Numbered from the stretch's first letter, positions 1 through 12,000 are shown. The stretch is DNA of 53,351 nt from Deltaproteobacteria bacterium (GCA_016875165.1 VGSF01000024.1:1-53351); one strand, 5' to 3'. Program-made: numbers and translations. The notes: generated by a model from the sequence alone, not told the origin.

Positions 1-3
1 GAC

Positions 4-1203
4 ATGTCGAAGCGGAAGTTTGAGCGGACGAAGCCGCATGTGAATGTTGGTACGATAGGGCATATTGATCATGGGAAGACGACGTTGACCAGTGCGATAA
101 CGAGGTGTTTGGCGGCTAAGGGTATGGCGGAGTATGTGTCGTTTGATCAGATAGACAAGGCGCCGGAGGAGAAGGAGCGGGGGATAACGATAGCGACGGC
201 GCATGTGGAGTATGAGACTTCGAAGCGGCATTATGCGCATGTGGATTGTCCTGGGCATGCGGATTATATAAAGAACATGATAACGGGTGCGGCGCAGATG
301 GATGGGGCGATATTGGTGGTTGGGGCGGATGATGGTCCTATGCCGCAGACGCGGGAGCATATATTGTTGGCGCGGCAGGTTGGGGTGCCGTATATAGTGG
401 TATTTTTGAATAAGGTGGATATGGTGGATGATCCGGAGTTGATAGAGTTAGTGGAGTTGGAGCTTAGGGAGTTATTGAGTAAGTATGAGTTTCCTGGGGA
501 TGATGTGCCGATAGTGCGTGGGAGTGCGTTGAAGGCGATGCAGCATGGTTGTGGGGATGAGGGTTGTGAGAGTTGTGGGTCGATATTTCAGTTGATGAAG
601 GCGGTGGACGAGTATATACCTGAGCCTAAGCGAGATGTGGACAAGCCGTTTTTGATGCCTGTTGAGGATGTGTTTTCGATATCTGGTCGTGGGACGGTGG
701 TGACCGGGAGAGTTGATCGTGGGGTAGTGAAGGTTGGGGAAGAGGTGGAGATAGTTGGGATACGGCCGACGTTTAAGACGGTTTGTACTGGGGTGGAGAT
801 GTTTCGGAAGATATTAGATCAGGGGCAGGCTGGGGATAATATAGGGGTGTTGTTGCGAGGGACGAAGCGTGATGAGGTGGAGCGTGGTCAGGTGGTGGCT
901 AAGCCTGGGAGTATTACGCCGCATACTAAGTTTAAGGGGTCGGTGTATGTGTTGGCGAAGGAGGAGGGTGGTCGGCACACGCCGTTTTTTAATGGTTATC
1001 GGCCGCAGTTTTATTTTCGGACTACGGATGTGACTGGGGTGGTGACGTTGCCTTCTGGGGTGGAGATGGTGATGCCTGGGGACAATGTGGGTTTTGAGGT
1101 GCATTTGATCACGCCTATTGCGATGGAGAAGGAGCTTAGGTTTGCCATTCGGGAGGGTGGTCGTACGGTCGGCGCCGGAGTCATCGCCGAAATCATCGAA
1201 TAG
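4..1203 (+). CDS. tuf: Elongation factor Tu (copy 1)
   Basis: EF-Tu is the GTPase that delivers aminoacyl-tRNA to the ribosomal A site. The 399-residue protein has the G1 loop GHIDHGKT (19-26), DCPGHAD (81-87) and NKVD (136-139), then complete domains 2 and 3. A Cys-rich insertion (C183, C188, C191) follows the G domain core. The sequence appears identical to the second copy at 16355-17554, from 3 bases before ATG to 4 bases after the stop. Codons end almost only in G or T, and Ile is mostly ATA, until about position 1167. The last 11 sense codons (1168-1200) switch to C/A endings like the neighbours. The window begins right at this repeat, so upstream signals are missing. Confidence 0.98.
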   Translation: MSKRKFERTKPHVNVGTIGHIDHGKTTLTSAITRCLAAKGMAEYVSFDQIDKAPEEKERGITIATAHVEYETSKRHYAHVDCPGHADYIKNMITGAAQMDGAILVVGADDGPMPQTREHILLARQVGVPYIVVFLNKVDMVDDPELIELVELELRELLSKYEFPGDDVPIVRGSALKAMQHGCGDEGCESCGSIFQLMKAVDEYIPEPKRDVDKPFLMPVEDVFSISGRGTVVTGRVDRGVVKVGEEVEIVGIRPTFKTVCTGVEMFRKILDQGQAGDNIGVLLRGTKRDEVERGQVVAKPGSITPHTKFKGSVYVLAKEEGGRHTPFFNGYRPQFYFRTTDVTGVVTLPSGVEMVMPGDNVGFEVHLITPIAMEKELRFAIREGGRTVGAGVIAEIIE

Positions 1204-1305
1204 TTTATTCCCTGAATAAAGCAGTTTTCCCAAAGAAAACGGGGAAGGGCTGTCCTTATTTATCGCTGGCCAGAAGGGCCCTTTGATATATACAGAGGAG
1301 AAATT

Positions 1306-1455
1306 GTGAGAGAAATCGTTACCCTGGCTTGCGGGCAATGCAAGCGGAGAAATTACACCACCACTAAAAATAAGCGTTCTACACCGGACAAGCTGGAATT
1401 CAAGAAATATTGCCGATTCTGTCGCACCCACACCCCACACAAGGAAACCAAATAA
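1306..1455 (+). CDS. rpmG: 50S ribosomal protein L33
   Basis: This is a 49-residue large-subunit protein. The GTG start is chosen because AGAGGAG lies a few bases upstream and the product begins [17 protein letters not shown], typical of L33. Four cysteines in two CxxC pairs (9/12 and 36/39) mark the zinc-binding form. It lies between tuf and tRNA-Trp, the usual tuf-rpmG-trnW-secE-nusG order of many bacteria. Confidence 0.95.
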   Translation: MREIVTLACGQCKRRNYTTTKNKRSTPDKLEFKKYCRFCRTHTPHKETK

Positions 1456-1546
1456 AGGCGACAAATAGACACTACAGCGTAAGCAGGCAATTCCCCGATT
1501 TATCGGCTGTCGTTCAATCTATCAGCAGAAAAACGCTGGAGATAGC

Positions 1547-1623
1547 AGGCCAGTAGCTCTAACGGCTAGAGCACCGGACTCCAAATCCGGGTGATGGGGG
1601 TTCGAATCCCTCCTGGCCTGCCA
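1547..1623 (+). tRNA. trnW: tRNA-Trp (anticodon CCA)
   Basis: A 77-base cloverleaf. The 7-bp acceptor stem pairs AGGCCAG (1547-1553) with CTGGCCT (1613-1619), followed by discriminator G and an encoded CCA (1621-1623). The anticodon stem pairs 1574-1578 with 1586-1590, and the loop carries CCA at 1581-1583, which reads UGG. The T arm contains GGTTCGAATCC. It sits between rpmG and secE. Confidence 0.97.
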
Positions 1624-1651
1624 CTAATAATATTTTTTTTAGGAAAATAAA

Positions 1652-1855
1652 ATGGAGAAGATTAAAGAATTTATACAAAAGGCCAAGCAATTTTTTCGGG
1701 AAGTGCGGGTGGAGTTGAAGAAGGTTACCTGGCCTTCCAGGAAAGAGACCATTGCCTCCACTTCGGTGGTATTAATTACGGTGATTTTGATGGCCTTTTT
1801 CTTGGGAATTGTAGATTTGGGCCTTTCCCATTTGATCAAAATATTTTTAAACTAG
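1652..1855 (+). CDS. secE: Preprotein translocase subunit SecE
   Basis: SecE is the small clamp subunit of the SecYEG channel in the inner membrane. The 67-residue product is the single-membrane-segment form: an amphipathic N-terminal helix with the conserved stretch VELKKVTWPSRKET (about 20-33), then one hydrophobic segment (about 36-58). The start follows TTTAGGAAAATAAA. nusG begins 12 bases downstream, so secE and nusG are cotranscribed. Confidence 0.96.
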   Translation: MEKIKEFIQKAKQFFREVRVELKKVTWPSRKETIASTSVVLITVILMAFFLGIVDLGLSHLIKIFLN

Positions 1856-1867
1856 AGGGTTTAACCC

Positions 1868-2398
1868 ATGGCCCAAAAGTGGTATGTGGTGCATACGTAT
1901 TCCGGATTCGAGAACAAGGTGAAATCTGTTCTGGAGGAGCGGATCAAATCGGCCGGGAAAGGAGATCTCTTTTCGGAAGTCCTCGTCCCCGCCGAGAAAG
2001 TGATCGAGATGATCAAGGGAAAGAAAAAGTCTTCTTCCCGCAAATTTTTCCCCGGGTACATTTTAGTTAAAATGGAATTGAACGATGAAACTTGGCACAT
2101 AGTCAAAGACACTCCCAAGGTCACTGGTTTTGTCGGAGACCGGGCCAATCCCACGGCAATCCCCGATAACGAAGTGGAGGGGATAAAAAATCAGATGAGC
2201 GAAGGTCTCCTGCGGCCCAAACACCGCATGACCTTCGAAAAGGGCGATCAAATCCGGGTAGTGGACGGGCCTTTCTCCAATTTCAATGGATTGGTTGAGG
2301 CGGTAAATTTAGAAAAAGGTAAAGTACGCGTTCTGGTAAGTATTTTTGGACGATCCACCCCCGTAGAAGTAGATTTCGCCCAGGTAAAAAAGAATTAA
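1868..2398 (+). CDS. nusG: Transcription termination/antitermination protein NusG
   Basis: NusG binds the RNA polymerase clamp and couples transcription to the leading ribosome or Rho. The 176-residue protein starts MAQKWYVVHTYSGFENKV, the NGN domain, and contains FFPGYILVKME. It ends with a KOW domain (QIRVVDGPFSNFNGLVEAV, about 128-146). The length is normal. It lies 15 bases before rplK. Confidence 0.97.
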   Translation: MAQKWYVVHTYSGFENKVKSVLEERIKSAGKGDLFSEVLVPAEKVIEMIKGKKKSSSRKFFPGYILVKMELNDETWHIVKDTPKVTGFVGDRANPTAIPDNEVEGIKNQMSEGLLRPKHRMTFEKGDQIRVVDGPFSNFNGLVEAVNLEKGKVRVLVSIFGRSTPVEVDFAQVKKN

Positions 2399-2413
2399 GA
2401 TAAGAGGACAAAG

Positions 2414-2842
2414 ATGGCCAAAAAATTAATCAGCATGGTAAAGCTGCAAATCCCCGCCGGGCAAGCGAATCCCTCTCCCCCCGTAGGGCCAGCCCTCGGT
2501 CAGCACGGGGTGAACATCATGGAATTCTGCAAGGCCTTCAATGCTCAGACTAAAAACCAGGAAGGCACGACCATTCCAGTAGTAATTTCCATATACGCCG
2601 ACCGGTCATTCTCTTTCATTACCAAGACCCCGCCGGCGGCCGTATTGCTGAAAAAAGCAGCGGGAATCGTCAAAGGGTCGGGAGAACCAAATCGGACAAA
2701 GGTCGGCCAGGTTACCAGGACGCAGGTGAGGGAAATCGCCCAGACGAAACTCCCGGATTTAAACGCCGCCAGCTTGGATGCGGCCATCCTGACCGTAGAA
2801 GGAACGGCCCGGTCGATGGGCATCGACATCATAGAAGGGTGA
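2414..2842 (+). CDS. rplK: 50S ribosomal protein L11
   Basis: L11 forms the GTPase-associated stalk base with 23S rRNA. The 142-residue product begins [20 protein letters not shown] and has the proline-rich [20 protein letters not shown] segment of the N-terminal domain. The C-terminal RNA-binding domain ends [22 protein letters not shown] precedes the start. rplA follows after 4 bases, so the pair is probably translationally coupled. Confidence 0.97.
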   Translation: MAKKLISMVKLQIPAGQANPSPPVGPALGQHGVNIMEFCKAFNAQTKNQEGTTIPVVISIYADRSFSFITKTPPAAVLLKKAAGIVKGSGEPNRTKVGQVTRTQVREIAQTKLPDLNAASLDAAILTVEGTARSMGIDIIEG

Positions 2843-2846
2843 ACGT

Positions 2847-3551
2847 ATGGGTAAAAAAGGCAAGACATATCTGGAAGAGCGAAAAAAAATTGACCGCACT
2901 ACCCGGTATGACCTGGATACAGGATTAAAATTGGTCAAAGAATCTGCCCGGGCCAAGTTTGACGAAAGCGTGGACATGGCTATCCGCCTGGGGGTGAACC
3001 CCAAACATGCCGACCAAATGGTTCGGGGAACGGTGGCTCTTCCCCATGGGGTGGGCAAGGCAGTGAAAGTTTTGGTCTTTGCCAAAGGGGAGAAAGAAAA
3101 GGAAGCCACAGAGGCCGGGGCAGACTTTGTGGGGGCTGAAGATCTGGTGGAAAAAATCACTGGCGGCTGGACGGATTTCGACAAAGCCATTGCCACGCCC
3201 GACATGATGGGGATGGTGGGCAAATTGGGTAAAATCCTCGGACCCCGGGGCTTGATGCCCAATCCGAAGGTTGGGACGGTGACCTTCGATGTGGGCAGGG
3301 CAGTTAAGGAGTTGAAAGCCGGCCGGGTGGAGTTCAGGGTGGATAAAAGCGGAATTGTCCACACCACGGTCGGCAAAGTTTCTTTTGACGAAGAAAAGTT
3401 AAAGGACAATGTTCTGGCTCTGATGGACGTGATTGTCCGGGCTAAGCCGGCTTCAAGCAAAGGGACTTATCTTAAGAGCATTGCCATTTCAACAACCATG
3501 GGACCAGGGATTAAACTTGATCCCAACGTCATGCGCGGAGCGACGAAGTAA
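2847..3551 (+). CDS. rplA: 50S ribosomal protein L1
   Basis: L1 binds 23S rRNA at the mobile L1 stalk that guides deacylated tRNA to the E site. In many bacteria it represses its own rplKA mRNA. The 234-residue protein shows [23 protein letters not shown] N-terminal sequence and the signature [15 protein letters not shown] in the middle, with the usual length. The downstream spacer holds the L10 leader. Confidence 0.97.
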   Translation: MGKKGKTYLEERKKIDRTTRYDLDTGLKLVKESARAKFDESVDMAIRLGVNPKHADQMVRGTVALPHGVGKAVKVLVFAKGEKEKEATEAGADFVGAEDLVEKITGGWTDFDKAIATPDMMGMVGKLGKILGPRGLMPNPKVGTVTFDVGRAVKELKAGRVEFRVDKSGIVHTTVGKVSFDEEKLKDNVLALMDVIVRAKPASSKGTYLKSIAISTTMGPGIKLDPNVMRGATK

Positions 3552-3585
3552 GCCATTAACCGCACGTTTTATGCTTATTACTTTT

Positions 3586-3646
3586 CGTCTAAGACCGTAG
3601 GTACGCTTTGTGGCGCTTAAGCGGAAAAAACCGGCCTGCCGAGACG
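3586..3646 (+). promoter_or_regulatory. Ribosomal protein L10 leader (rplJL autoregulatory RNA)
   Basis: The rplA-rplJ spacer carries the conserved L10-leader pattern: CGTCTAAGACCGTAGGTACG (3586-3605), a GCTTAA segment, and CCTGCCGAGACG closing the structure. CGTCT (3586-3590) pairs with AGACG (3642-3646). In the known family this kink-turn RNA binds the L10(L12)4 complex and represses rplJ and rplL translation. Outer boundaries are approximate. Confidence 0.8.
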
Positions 3647-3754
3647 GAAGCGAACCCTTAGGGGATGAAATTTTGGGGAAGATCATCAAAATCATCAGGC
3701 ACTTTCACATCGAGGGGCTGGAATGAAAAGGCGAGGGAGAAAGGAGATGGAAAT

Positions 3755-4270
3755 TTGAAGAAAGAGGATAAGAGCATTGTCGTTGCCGATCTCCATCAGC
3801 GAATGCTCCGGCCCAAGGTAGCCATCCTGACCCGTTTCATAGGCCTCAATGGTGGAAAGATGACCCATCTGCGCGCCGAGCTGCGCCGGGCAGCCGTGGA
3901 GTATCGCATCGTTAAGAATACCCTTTTACGGTTGGCAATTCAGGGCACGGATAAGGAGCTTTTGGGAACGAAGTTGGAAGGGCCGATCGCTGTGGCCTGG
4001 AGCGACACAGACCCCATTGCTCCGGCCCGGGTTTTGGCCAAATTCGCCAAGGACTTTCCCGAGCTGAAAATCTTAGTGGCCAGCTCTGAAGGAAAGCTGT
4101 GGAGTCCAGAGGAGATTCAGGCCTGGGTGACCCTTCCGAGTCTTAAGGAACTCAGGGCCAAAATTCTGGGTTTCATTCAAGGGCCAGCCTCGAATCTGGC
4201 ACGTCTGATGTCCACCCCCGGCACGCGCCTGGCCCAGCTGCTAAAGGCCAAAAGCCAAAAAGAAGAATGA
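3755..4270 (+). CDS. rplJ: 50S ribosomal protein L10
   Basis: L10 is the stalk scaffold that holds L7/L12 dimers. The start is TTG at 3755: AAGGAG (3741-3746) lies 8 bases upstream, and the 171-residue product then aligns with the normal L10 N-terminus. A longer reading from ATG 3665 would run through the L10 leader. Visible are the rRNA-binding half ([11 protein letters not shown]) and a C-terminal helix for L12 dimers. rplL follows after 52 bases. Confidence 0.93.
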   Translation: MKKEDKSIVVADLHQRMLRPKVAILTRFIGLNGGKMTHLRAELRRAAVEYRIVKNTLLRLAIQGTDKELLGTKLEGPIAVAWSDTDPIAPARVLAKFAKDFPELKILVASSEGKLWSPEEIQAWVTLPSLKELRAKILGFIQGPASNLARLMSTPGTRLAQLLKAKSQKEE

Positions 4271-4322
4271 TTTTTATAATGGTCTTTCAAGATCAAAATT
4301 ACATCCCAAAGGAGAAGGAAAG

Positions 4323-4703
4323 ATGGCAGATTTACAGAAAATCGTGGAAGAATTGAGCGGGCTGACCCTTTTGGAGGCCGCAGAATTGTCCAAGCTTTTA
4401 GAGGAAAAATGGGGAGTTTCAGCCACGGCCATAGCCGTGGCAACCACTCCCGCTGCTGGCGCCGGGCAAGCCGCCCCCGTCGCCGAGGAAAAAACGGAAT
4501 TTGAAGCGGTGCTGACAGGCGTAGGGGAGAAAAAAATTCAAGTTATTAAAGTGGTCCGTGAGCTCACCAGCCTGGGGTTAAAAGAGGCCAAAGATTTAGT
4601 CGAGGGCGTGCCCAAACCAGTGAAAGAAGGTGTCTCCAAAGAGGAAGCGGAGAACGTTAAAAAGAAGCTGGAAGATGTCGGGGCTACCGTAGAAATTAAA
4701 TAG
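4323..4703 (+). CDS. rplL: 50S ribosomal protein L7/L12
   Basis: This acidic stalk protein recruits translation GTPases. The 126 residues show the dimerising N-terminal helices (about 1-35), an Ala/Pro/Gly-rich hinge, and the C-terminal factor-binding domain with [20 protein letters not shown] and [25 protein letters not shown] precedes the ATG. A 165-base spacer then separates rplL from rpoB. Confidence 0.97.
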   Translation: MADLQKIVEELSGLTLLEAAELSKLLEEKWGVSATAIAVATTPAAGAGQAAPVAEEKTEFEAVLTGVGEKKIQVIKVVRELTSLGLKEAKDLVEGVPKPVKEGVSKEEAENVKKKLEDVGATVEIK

Positions 4704-4868
4704 AGAATATCTTCTGGGGACAAAGATGAACGCTGATGGGAAAGATTTTGATTCCAGAGAAAATATGTTCTCGGATACCGCCCAAACTTATGTCCTCAAT
4801 GAATTCACTTTTATAAAGCCGTAACATGTTGGTTAACATACCAACTGCGGGATGGGAGGGAATGAGGA
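4704..4868 (+). other. rplL-rpoB spacer
   Basis: This 165-base spacer is where many bacteria place a partial attenuator between stalk and polymerase genes. I see only a weak palindrome just after rplL (AGAGAATATCTTCT) and no T-tract terminator. GGGAGGGAATGAGGA at the end supplies the rpoB ribosome-binding site. Confidence 0.4.
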
Positions 4869-7800
4869 ATGGCGTCTTTGTTAAGCAGCCATCCGATCGT
4901 CCGATTAAATTTTTCTAAGATCGAAAAAATCATGGACATTCCGAATCTAATAGATGTCCAGAGGCAGTCCTACGAGAATTTTCTGCAAAAGGACGTCTCC
5001 CCGGAAGATCGACAGGACATGGGCATGCAGGCGGTGTTCAAAAGTGTTTTTCCCATCCGTGATTTTAATAAGGCAGCCTCCTTGGAGTTCGTCTCCTATT
5101 CCTTAAGCGACCCCAAGTACGAAGTGGAGGAATGCCGACATAGGGGGATGACTTTCGCGGCTCCTTTGAAAGTGGTAGTCCGCTTGATCACTTACGAAGT
5201 GGACGAGGAAGAACGAAAGGGCAAGCCCCGCGTCCGGGATATTAAGGAGCAGGAAGTCTATTTTGGTGAAATTCCCTTGATGACAGGCAAAGGGACCTTT
5301 GTCATCAACGGGACGGAACGGGTCATCGTCAGCCAGCTCCACCGCTCTCCCGGAATTCTCTTTGAACACGAAAAGGGCAAAACCCATACCGGGAAACCCC
5401 TTTACTCCGGGCGGATCATTCCACATAGGGGTTCATGGCTTGATTTCGAATTTGACAGCAAAGGCCTGCTTTATGTCCGTATCGACCGCCGGCGCAAGTT
5501 GCCGGTCACCATTCTCCTGAGAGCCCTTGGCTATTCCACCGAGGAATTACTAAGTTATTTCTACCGGAAGGAAAGGGTTTTTTTTCACGAAGAGAAAATA
5601 ACCAAGAGCGTCGATTTCGATCTGCTTATCAACAAACGAGCCACGGAAGATATCAAGCATCCGCACACGGGGGAGATGCTTGTCCGCAAGAACCGGAAGA
5701 TCACCCGGCCAGCCCTGAAGAAATTGATTGATGCCAAGGTGAAGGCTGTGCCCATCGATCCGCCAGATTTGGCCGGCCGGTATCTGGCCCATAACATCCT
5801 CAATCCGCAAACCGAAGAAATCTGGTTCCCAGCTAACACGGAATTGACCGTTGAAAAAGTGGAGGAGATGCGCAGAGCCGGAGTGAAGGGAATTGATATT
5901 CTATTCATCGACCAACTGAACGTTTCCCCTTCTTTCCGCGATACATTGAACTCCGATCGCATTGACGATAGCGAAACCCGGCCCATCGAAGAATACCGTA
6001 AGCATGACCCCCAGGATAAAACTTCGAATACGATTTATAACGCCATCCTGGAAATCTACCGGCGTTTGCGCCCCAGCGAACCTCCCACTCTGGAAACAGC
6101 CAAGAATTTTTTCACCAACCTGTTTTTCAACCCCGAACGGTATGATCTTTCCCGGGTGGGGCGGCTCAAGATCAATCACCGGCTGAAGCTGGATGCCCCG
6201 CTGGATTTACGCATTCTGCGGAAAGAGGACATCCTGGAAACGGTGAAATACTTGATCGAGTTGAAGGATGGTGCGGGAGAGATCGACGACATCGACCATT
6301 TGGGCAACCGCAGGGTGCGGGCCGTAGGAGAACTTTTGGAAAATCAGTACCGCATCGGGCTGGTGCGCATGGAGAGGGCCATCAAAGAGCGGATGAGCTT
6401 GCAGGACGTGGAAACCCTCATGCCCCATGATTTGATTAACCCCAAGCCTGTTTCCGCGGTAGTGAAGGAATTTTTCGGGTCTTCACAACTCTCCCAATTC
6501 ATGGACCAGACCAATCCCCTTTCCGAGATAACCCATAAACGGCGTCTTTCAGCCCTCGGGCCTGGAGGTTTAACCAGGGAGCGCGCCGGTTTTGAAGTGC
6601 GCGACGTCCATCCTACCCATTACGGACGGGTATGTCCGATCGAGACCCCCGAAGGGCCCAACATCGGTTTGATCGCCTCTCTTAGCACCTATGCCAAAGT
6701 TGATCCGTTCGGTTTCATTGTTACTCCCTACCGCAAGGTGGCAGGCGGCCAGGTAACTAAAGAAATCGAGTACCTGTCCGCCCTGCAGGAAGATGAAACC
6801 CGAGTCATTGCCCAGGCCAACGCCCCGGTGGATGAAAAAGGTCGATTCACAGCGGATTTGATCCAGGCGCGCATTGCCGGGGAGGCCACGTTAGTCCGGC
6901 CGGAAGAAATCAACCTGATGGATGTCTCTCCCAATCAACTGGTAAGCGTGGCCGCTTCTCTGATCCCATTTCTAGAGAACGACGACGCCAACCGGGCTTT
7001 GATGGGCTCGAATATGCAGCGCCAGGCGGTTCCTTTGCTTAGAGCCGAGGCGCCCCTGGTCGGAACGGGCATGGAGGGCATGGTGGCCAAAGACTCCGGC
7101 GTGGCCGTGGTTGCCGAGCGTGACGGGGTAGTGGAAAAAGTGGACTCTGCCCGAATCATCGTCCGGGCAGATAATATTGGCCGGAATGGCAGCCGGTCCG
7201 AAGTGGATATTTATAATCTAATTAAATACCAGCGTTCCAACCAGAATACCTGCATCAATCAGAAGGCCATAGTGCAGGAAGGCCAGCGAATACAAAAGGG
7301 GCAGATTATAGCCGATGGTCCAGCGACAGAGAGAGGGGAGTTAGCCTTAGGGCGCAATGTGCTGGTTGCCTTCATGCCCTGGGGCGGATATAACTTTGAA
7401 GATTCCATCCTGATTAGCGAGCGGATGGTCAAAGACGACAGTTTTACCTCCATCCATATTGAGGAATTCGAGGTGGTTGCCCGGGATACCAAACTGGGCC
7501 GGGAAGAAATTACCCAGGACATTCCTAACCTGGGGGAAGAATCCTTGAAAAACCTGGATGAAAGCGGAATTATCCGCATCGGGGCCGAAGTAAAAGCAGG
7601 GGATATTCTGGTGGGAAAGATCACCCCCAAAGGAGAGACCCAGCCCTCTCCAGAAGAAAAGCTGCTACGGGCGATTTTTGGGGAAAAGGCCGGATCGGTA
7701 AAGGATACCTCTTTAAAGGTCCCCCCGGGGGTGGAAGGGACGGTGATCGGGGCGAAAATTTTCAGCAGGCGCGGGGTGGAAAAGGACTCCCGGGCCAAAG

Positions 7801-9056
7801 CCATAGAGGAAGAAGAAATCGCCCGTATCCACCGGGATCAGGAAGACGAAATCCAAATCGTTAAACATCTCGCCGCCCAGAAAGTGCGCAGACTTTTTCT
7901 AAATGAAGTTGTGTCCACCAGGGTCTCGGAGGAACGCAGCGGGAAAACGCTGATTCCCAAAAATACCAAGTTAACCAAAGAGATATTGGCCGGGATTTCA
8001 GACTCCCGCCTGCGGGATTTAAGCGTCCAGAACCCCAAGAAAAACGCCGATGCCGAAAAAATATGGGAACATCTGGATGAACGGGTACAAGTTATCAAAG
8101 GAGCCTTTGACAAAAAAATAGCCCGTTTGAAGAAGGCGGATGAACTTCCTCCTGGGGTCATTAAGATGGTCAAAGTGGACGTAGCCATCAAGCGAAAACT
8201 TTCGGTGGGGGACAAAATGGCCGGCCGCCACGGCAATAAAGGAGTTATATCCCGTATTCTTCCTGAAGAAGATATGCCTTATTTGGAAGATGGAACGGCG
8301 GTGGACATAATTCTTAATCCTCTGGGAGTCCCCTCGCGCATGAATGTGGGACAAATCCTGGAAACCCATCTGGGGTGGGCCGCCAAGGGGATCGGGGAAC
8401 AAGTCAGCCGGATTATCGAAAAGGAATACAACCCGAAAGCCCTGCGCGACAAGGTCAAGAAGATTTATAATTCTGAAACCTTTAATACTCTGATAGAGAG
8501 TCTGGATGATGAAGACCTGCGGGAGTATGCCAGTTCTTTATCCCGCGGGATTTACATGGCTTCTCCGGCCTTCGATGGCGCCTCAGAAGAAGAGATAAAA
8601 GTTGCCTTGAAAGAAGCCGGCCTCCCGGGTACAGGCCAGGCAACTCTTTTCGATGGCCGATCGGGAGAAGCCTTTGATCAGAAGGTCACGGTGGGAGTCA
8701 TCTACATGATGAAACTCCACCATTTAGTGGATGACAAAATTCATGCCCGATCGGTAGGACCTTACTCCCTGATTACCCAGCAGCCCCTGGGGGGAAAGGC
8801 CCAGTTTGGCGGGCAGCGCCTGGGCGAAATGGAAGTCTGGTCCCTGGAGGCTTACGGGGCCGCGCATGCGCTGCAAGAGTTCCTGACCGTGAAATCGGAC
8901 GATGTGCTCGGCCGGACGCGTATGTATGAGACTATCGTCAAAGGGGGCCATAATCTGGAAGCGGGGGTCCCGGAATCATTTAACGTTCTGGTCAAAGAGC
9001 TGCAGAGCCTTTGTCTGGACATGGAGCTTCTGGAACTGGAAAGAGAAGAAGCATAA
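4869..9056 (+). CDS. rpoB: DNA-directed RNA polymerase subunit beta
   Basis: This is the catalytic beta subunit of RNA polymerase, 1395 residues, full length. The rifampicin-pocket cluster [20 protein letters not shown] (from about residue 537) has the residues usual in sensitive enzymes. GRHGNKGV (about 1118-1125) belongs to the active-centre wall, and [18 protein letters not shown] lies near the C-terminus. The SD is GGGAGGGAATGAGGA. The stop is 6 bases before rpoC. Confidence 0.98.
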   Translation: MASLLSSHPIVRLNFSKIEKIMDIPNLIDVQRQSYENFLQKDVSPEDRQDMGMQAVFKSVFPIRDFNKAASLEFVSYSLSDPKYEVEECRHRGMTFAAPLKVVVRLITYEVDEEERKGKPRVRDIKEQEVYFGEIPLMTGKGTFVINGTERVIVSQLHRSPGILFEHEKGKTHTGKPLYSGRIIPHRGSWLDFEFDSKGLLYVRIDRRRKLPVTILLRALGYSTEELLSYFYRKERVFFHEEKITKSVDFDLLINKRATEDIKHPHTGEMLVRKNRKITRPALKKLIDAKVKAVPIDPPDLAGRYLAHNILNPQTEEIWFPANTELTVEKVEEMRRAGVKGIDILFIDQLNVSPSFRDTLNSDRIDDSETRPIEEYRKHDPQDKTSNTIYNAILEIYRRLRPSEPPTLETAKNFFTNLFFNPERYDLSRVGRLKINHRLKLDAPLDLRILRKEDILETVKYLIELKDGAGEIDDIDHLGNRRVRAVGELLENQYRIGLVRMERAIKERMSLQDVETLMPHDLINPKPVSAVVKEFFGSSQLSQFMDQTNPLSEITHKRRLSALGPGGLTRERAGFEVRDVHPTHYGRVCPIETPEGPNIGLIASLSTYAKVDPFGFIVTPYRKVAGGQVTKEIEYLSALQEDETRVIAQANAPVDEKGRFTADLIQARIAGEATLVRPEEINLMDVSPNQLVSVAASLIPFLENDDANRALMGSNMQRQAVPLLRAEAPLVGTGMEGMVAKDSGVAVVAERDGVVEKVDSARIIVRADNIGRNGSRSEVDIYNLIKYQRSNQNTCINQKAIVQEGQRIQKGQIIADGPATERGELALGRNVLVAFMPWGGYNFEDSILISERMVKDDSFTSIHIEEFEVVARDTKLGREEITQDIPNLGEESLKNLDESGIIRIGAEVKAGDILVGKITPKGETQPSPEEKLLRAIFGEKAGSVKDTSLKVPPGVEGTVIGAKIFSRRGVEKDSRAKAIEEEEIARIHRDQEDEIQIVKHLAAQKVRRLFLNEVVSTRVSEERSGKTLIPKNTKLTKEILAGISDSRLRDLSVQNPKKNADAEKIWEHLDERVQVIKGAFDKKIARLKKADELPPGVIKMVKVDVAIKRKLSVGDKMAGRHGNKGVISRILPEEDMPYLEDGTAVDIILNPLGVPSRMNVGQILETHLGWAAKGIGEQVSRIIEKEYNPKALRDKVKKIYNSETFNTLIESLDDEDLREYASSLSRGIYMASPAFDGASEEEIKVALKEAGLPGTGQATLFDGRSGEAFDQKVTVGVIYMMKLHHLVDDKIHARSVGPYSLITQQPLGGKAQFGGQRLGEMEVWSLEAYGAAHALQEFLTVKSDDVLGRTRMYETIVKGGHNLEAGVPESFNVLVKELQSLCLDMELLELEREEA

Positions 9057-9062
9057 GGGGGA

Positions 9063-12000
9063 ATGGCTTTGGAAGATCTTTTTAGCTTTTTTGAAAAACC
9101 CAAATATCCGATGGCCTTCAATGCCGTGCGCATCTCTCTGGCATCCCCCGAAAAAATTCGCGCCTGGTCTTACGGGGAAGTCAAGAAGCCGGAGACGATC
9201 AATTACCGAACCTTTAAACCGGAGCGGGACGGGTTATTCTGCGCCAAGATCTTCGGCCCGACCAAGGACTATGAATGTAACTGCGGCAAATACAAGCGTA
9301 TGAAACATCGTGGTGTGGTCTGCGAGAAATGCGGCGTGGAAGTCATCCAGTCCAAGGTGAGGCGGGAACGCCTCGGGCACATCGAACTGTCCGCACCGGT
9401 GGCCCATATCTGGTTTTTGAAAAGCCTTCCCAGCCGCATCGGCAACCTGCTGGACATTACCCTTAGGGAGTTGGAGAAAGTCCTTTACTTCGAAGCCTAT
9501 GTGGTCATCGATCCCAAAAAGACGCCCCTTAAAGAGAAAGAGCTTTTAAGCGACGAACGATACCGCAAAGCCATAGAAGAATACGGTCCGGACTCCTTCT
9601 TGGCCGGAATGGGAGCCGAAGCCGTCCGCGAACTCTTGCGGAAAGTGAACGTGGAGAAACTATCCGACTATCTGCGGGAGGAAATGCGTGAAGCTTCCTC
9701 GGAAGTAAAAAAGAAAAAAATCGCCAAGCGCCTGAAGATCGTGGATGCATTCAAGGATTCGGGAAACAAGCCGGAATGGATGATCTTGGAAGTAATGCCC
9801 GTCATCCCTCCGGACTTGCGCCCCCTAGTTCCCCTGGATGGAGGGCGGTTTGCCACTTCAGATCTGAATGATCTGTATCGGAGAGTGATCAATCGCAATA
9901 ATCGCCTAAGACGTCTGCAAGAATTGAGCGCGCCCGAGATTATCATCCGCAACGAAAAACGCATGCTCCAGGAGGCCGTGGACGCCCTGTTCGATAACGG
10001 CCGGGGGGGACGGTCGATTCTGGGATCCAACGGGAGGCCTCTTAAATCACTTTCCGATATGCTTAAGGGAAAACAGGGGCGGTTCCGGCAAAACCTATTA
10101 GGCAAGCGGGTGGATTATTCTGGCAGGTCGGTGATCGTCGTAGGGCCGGACTTACGGCTTCACCAATGCGGCCTCCCCAAGAAAATGGCTCTGGAGCTTT
10201 TTAAACCTTTCATTTACAACCGCCTCGAACAAAAAGGTTGTGTAACTACCATCAAGAGCGCAAAAAAGATGGTAGAGCAGGAAAAAGATGAAGTCTGGGA
10301 GACGCTGAGCGAGATTGTCCGCGAGTATCCCGTCATGCTCAACCGGGCGCCCACCTTACACCGCTTAGGCATTCAGGCTTTCGAGCCAGTCCTCATCGAG
10401 GGGAAGGCTATCCAGCTGCACCCGCTGGTCTGCTCAGCGTTCAACGCGGATTTCGATGGGGATCAAATGGCCGTACACATTCCTCTCTCGATTGAAGCCC
10501 AAATCGAAGCCCGGGTGTTAATGATGTCCACGAATAACATCCTCTCTCCGGCTCATGGCAAGCCGATTATCGTACCCACCCAGGACATCGTTCTGGGTCT
10601 CTATTACATGACCCGTGAGAAACCTTACGCCAAAGGGGCAGGAAAGCTCTTTGCCAACCCGGAAGAAGTGCGCATGGCTTACGATGCCGGAGAAGTGGAT
10701 TTACATGCGGCCATAAAAGTTCGCCTCAGTGTAAACGGCCATGCTGAGAGGGTGGAAACTACCGTGGGCCGAATTCTGTTGCGGGAAATTCTGCCCCCGG
10801 AGATTCCCTTCTCATTTATCAATAAAGTTTTGAACAAAAAGGAGCTGGCTGCGCTGGTTGATCAATGCTACCGTTTTGCCGGGAACAAAAAGACGGTCAT
10901 CTTAGCCGACCAGCTTAAGGACCTGGGGTACCGTTGTGCCACGCAGGCCGGCATTTCCATCTGCATCGACGACATGGTCATTCCCCCGCGGAAGGCAGAT
11001 CTTTTACAAAAAGCCAATCAAGAAGTCCTGGAAATCGAAAACCAATATAAAGAAGGGTTAATCACCGACGGAGAACGGTACAACAAAGTAGTGGACATCT
11101 GGGCTCAGGTCACCGAAAACATCGGATTTGAGATACTGGAAGAACTGGGCACCGTTATGATCTCCGACCCCAGCGGCAAGAAGAGACGCGTGCCTTCCTT
11201 CAATCCCATCTTCATGATGGCCGACTCCGGAGCCCGGGGAAGCGCCCAGCAGATTCGTCAGCTGGCCGGCATGCGCGGTTTGATGGCCAAGCCGTCGGGC
11301 GAGATCATCGAGACCCCCATTACCGCTAATTTCCGGGAAGGGCTGACGGTGTTGCAATACTTTATTTCGACGCATGGGGCGCGTAAAGGCTTGGCGGATA
11401 CTGCGCTCAAGACCGCCAACTCCGGATATTTGACCCGCAGGCTGGTGGACGTAGCCCAGGACGTGGTAATTGCCGAAGATGATTGCGGGACGCTGGAGGG
11501 CATCTTCGTGACTCCCCTGGTGGAAGGCGGAGAAATTATTGAACCCATCGGAGAGCGAATCCTCGGGCGGGTGGCTTTGGAAGACATCTATGATCCCTTT
11601 ACCGAAGAAGTCATCGTCACGGCCAACGAAGAAATAGATGAAAAACTTGTGGAGAAGATCGAAAATGCCGGCATGGAAAAAGTAAAGATTCGCTCCGTGC
11701 TGACCTGCCGTTCGAAGCGGGGGGTCTGCGTGAAGTGCTACGGAAGGGACCTGGCCCGCGGCCAGATGGTCAACATCGGGGAAGCGGTGGGCATCATCGC
11801 TGCCCAATCCATCGGAGAGCCGGGAACACAGTTGACCATGCGCACCTTCCACATCGGGGGTACGGCCAGCCGGCGGGCAGAGCAAACCGCCTTACAGCCC
11901 CGGAACGACGGAAGGGTTAAATTTATCAATCTCTCCACGGTTCGTAATAAAGAAGGGGATTGGGTAGTCATGAACCGGAACGGCGAGTTGGCCATCGTGG

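Noticed and set aside
814..1464. A 216-codon open frame antisense to tuf (and its partner at 17165-17455).
   Set aside because: It is a by-product of the G/T-ending codons, which remove antisense stops. The product is basic low-complexity text and it has no ribosome-binding site.
3665..3754. N-terminal extension of L10 from ATG 3665.
   Set aside because: It runs through the L10 leader region, lacks an SD, and adds residues not found in L10; TTG 3755 has AAGGAG.
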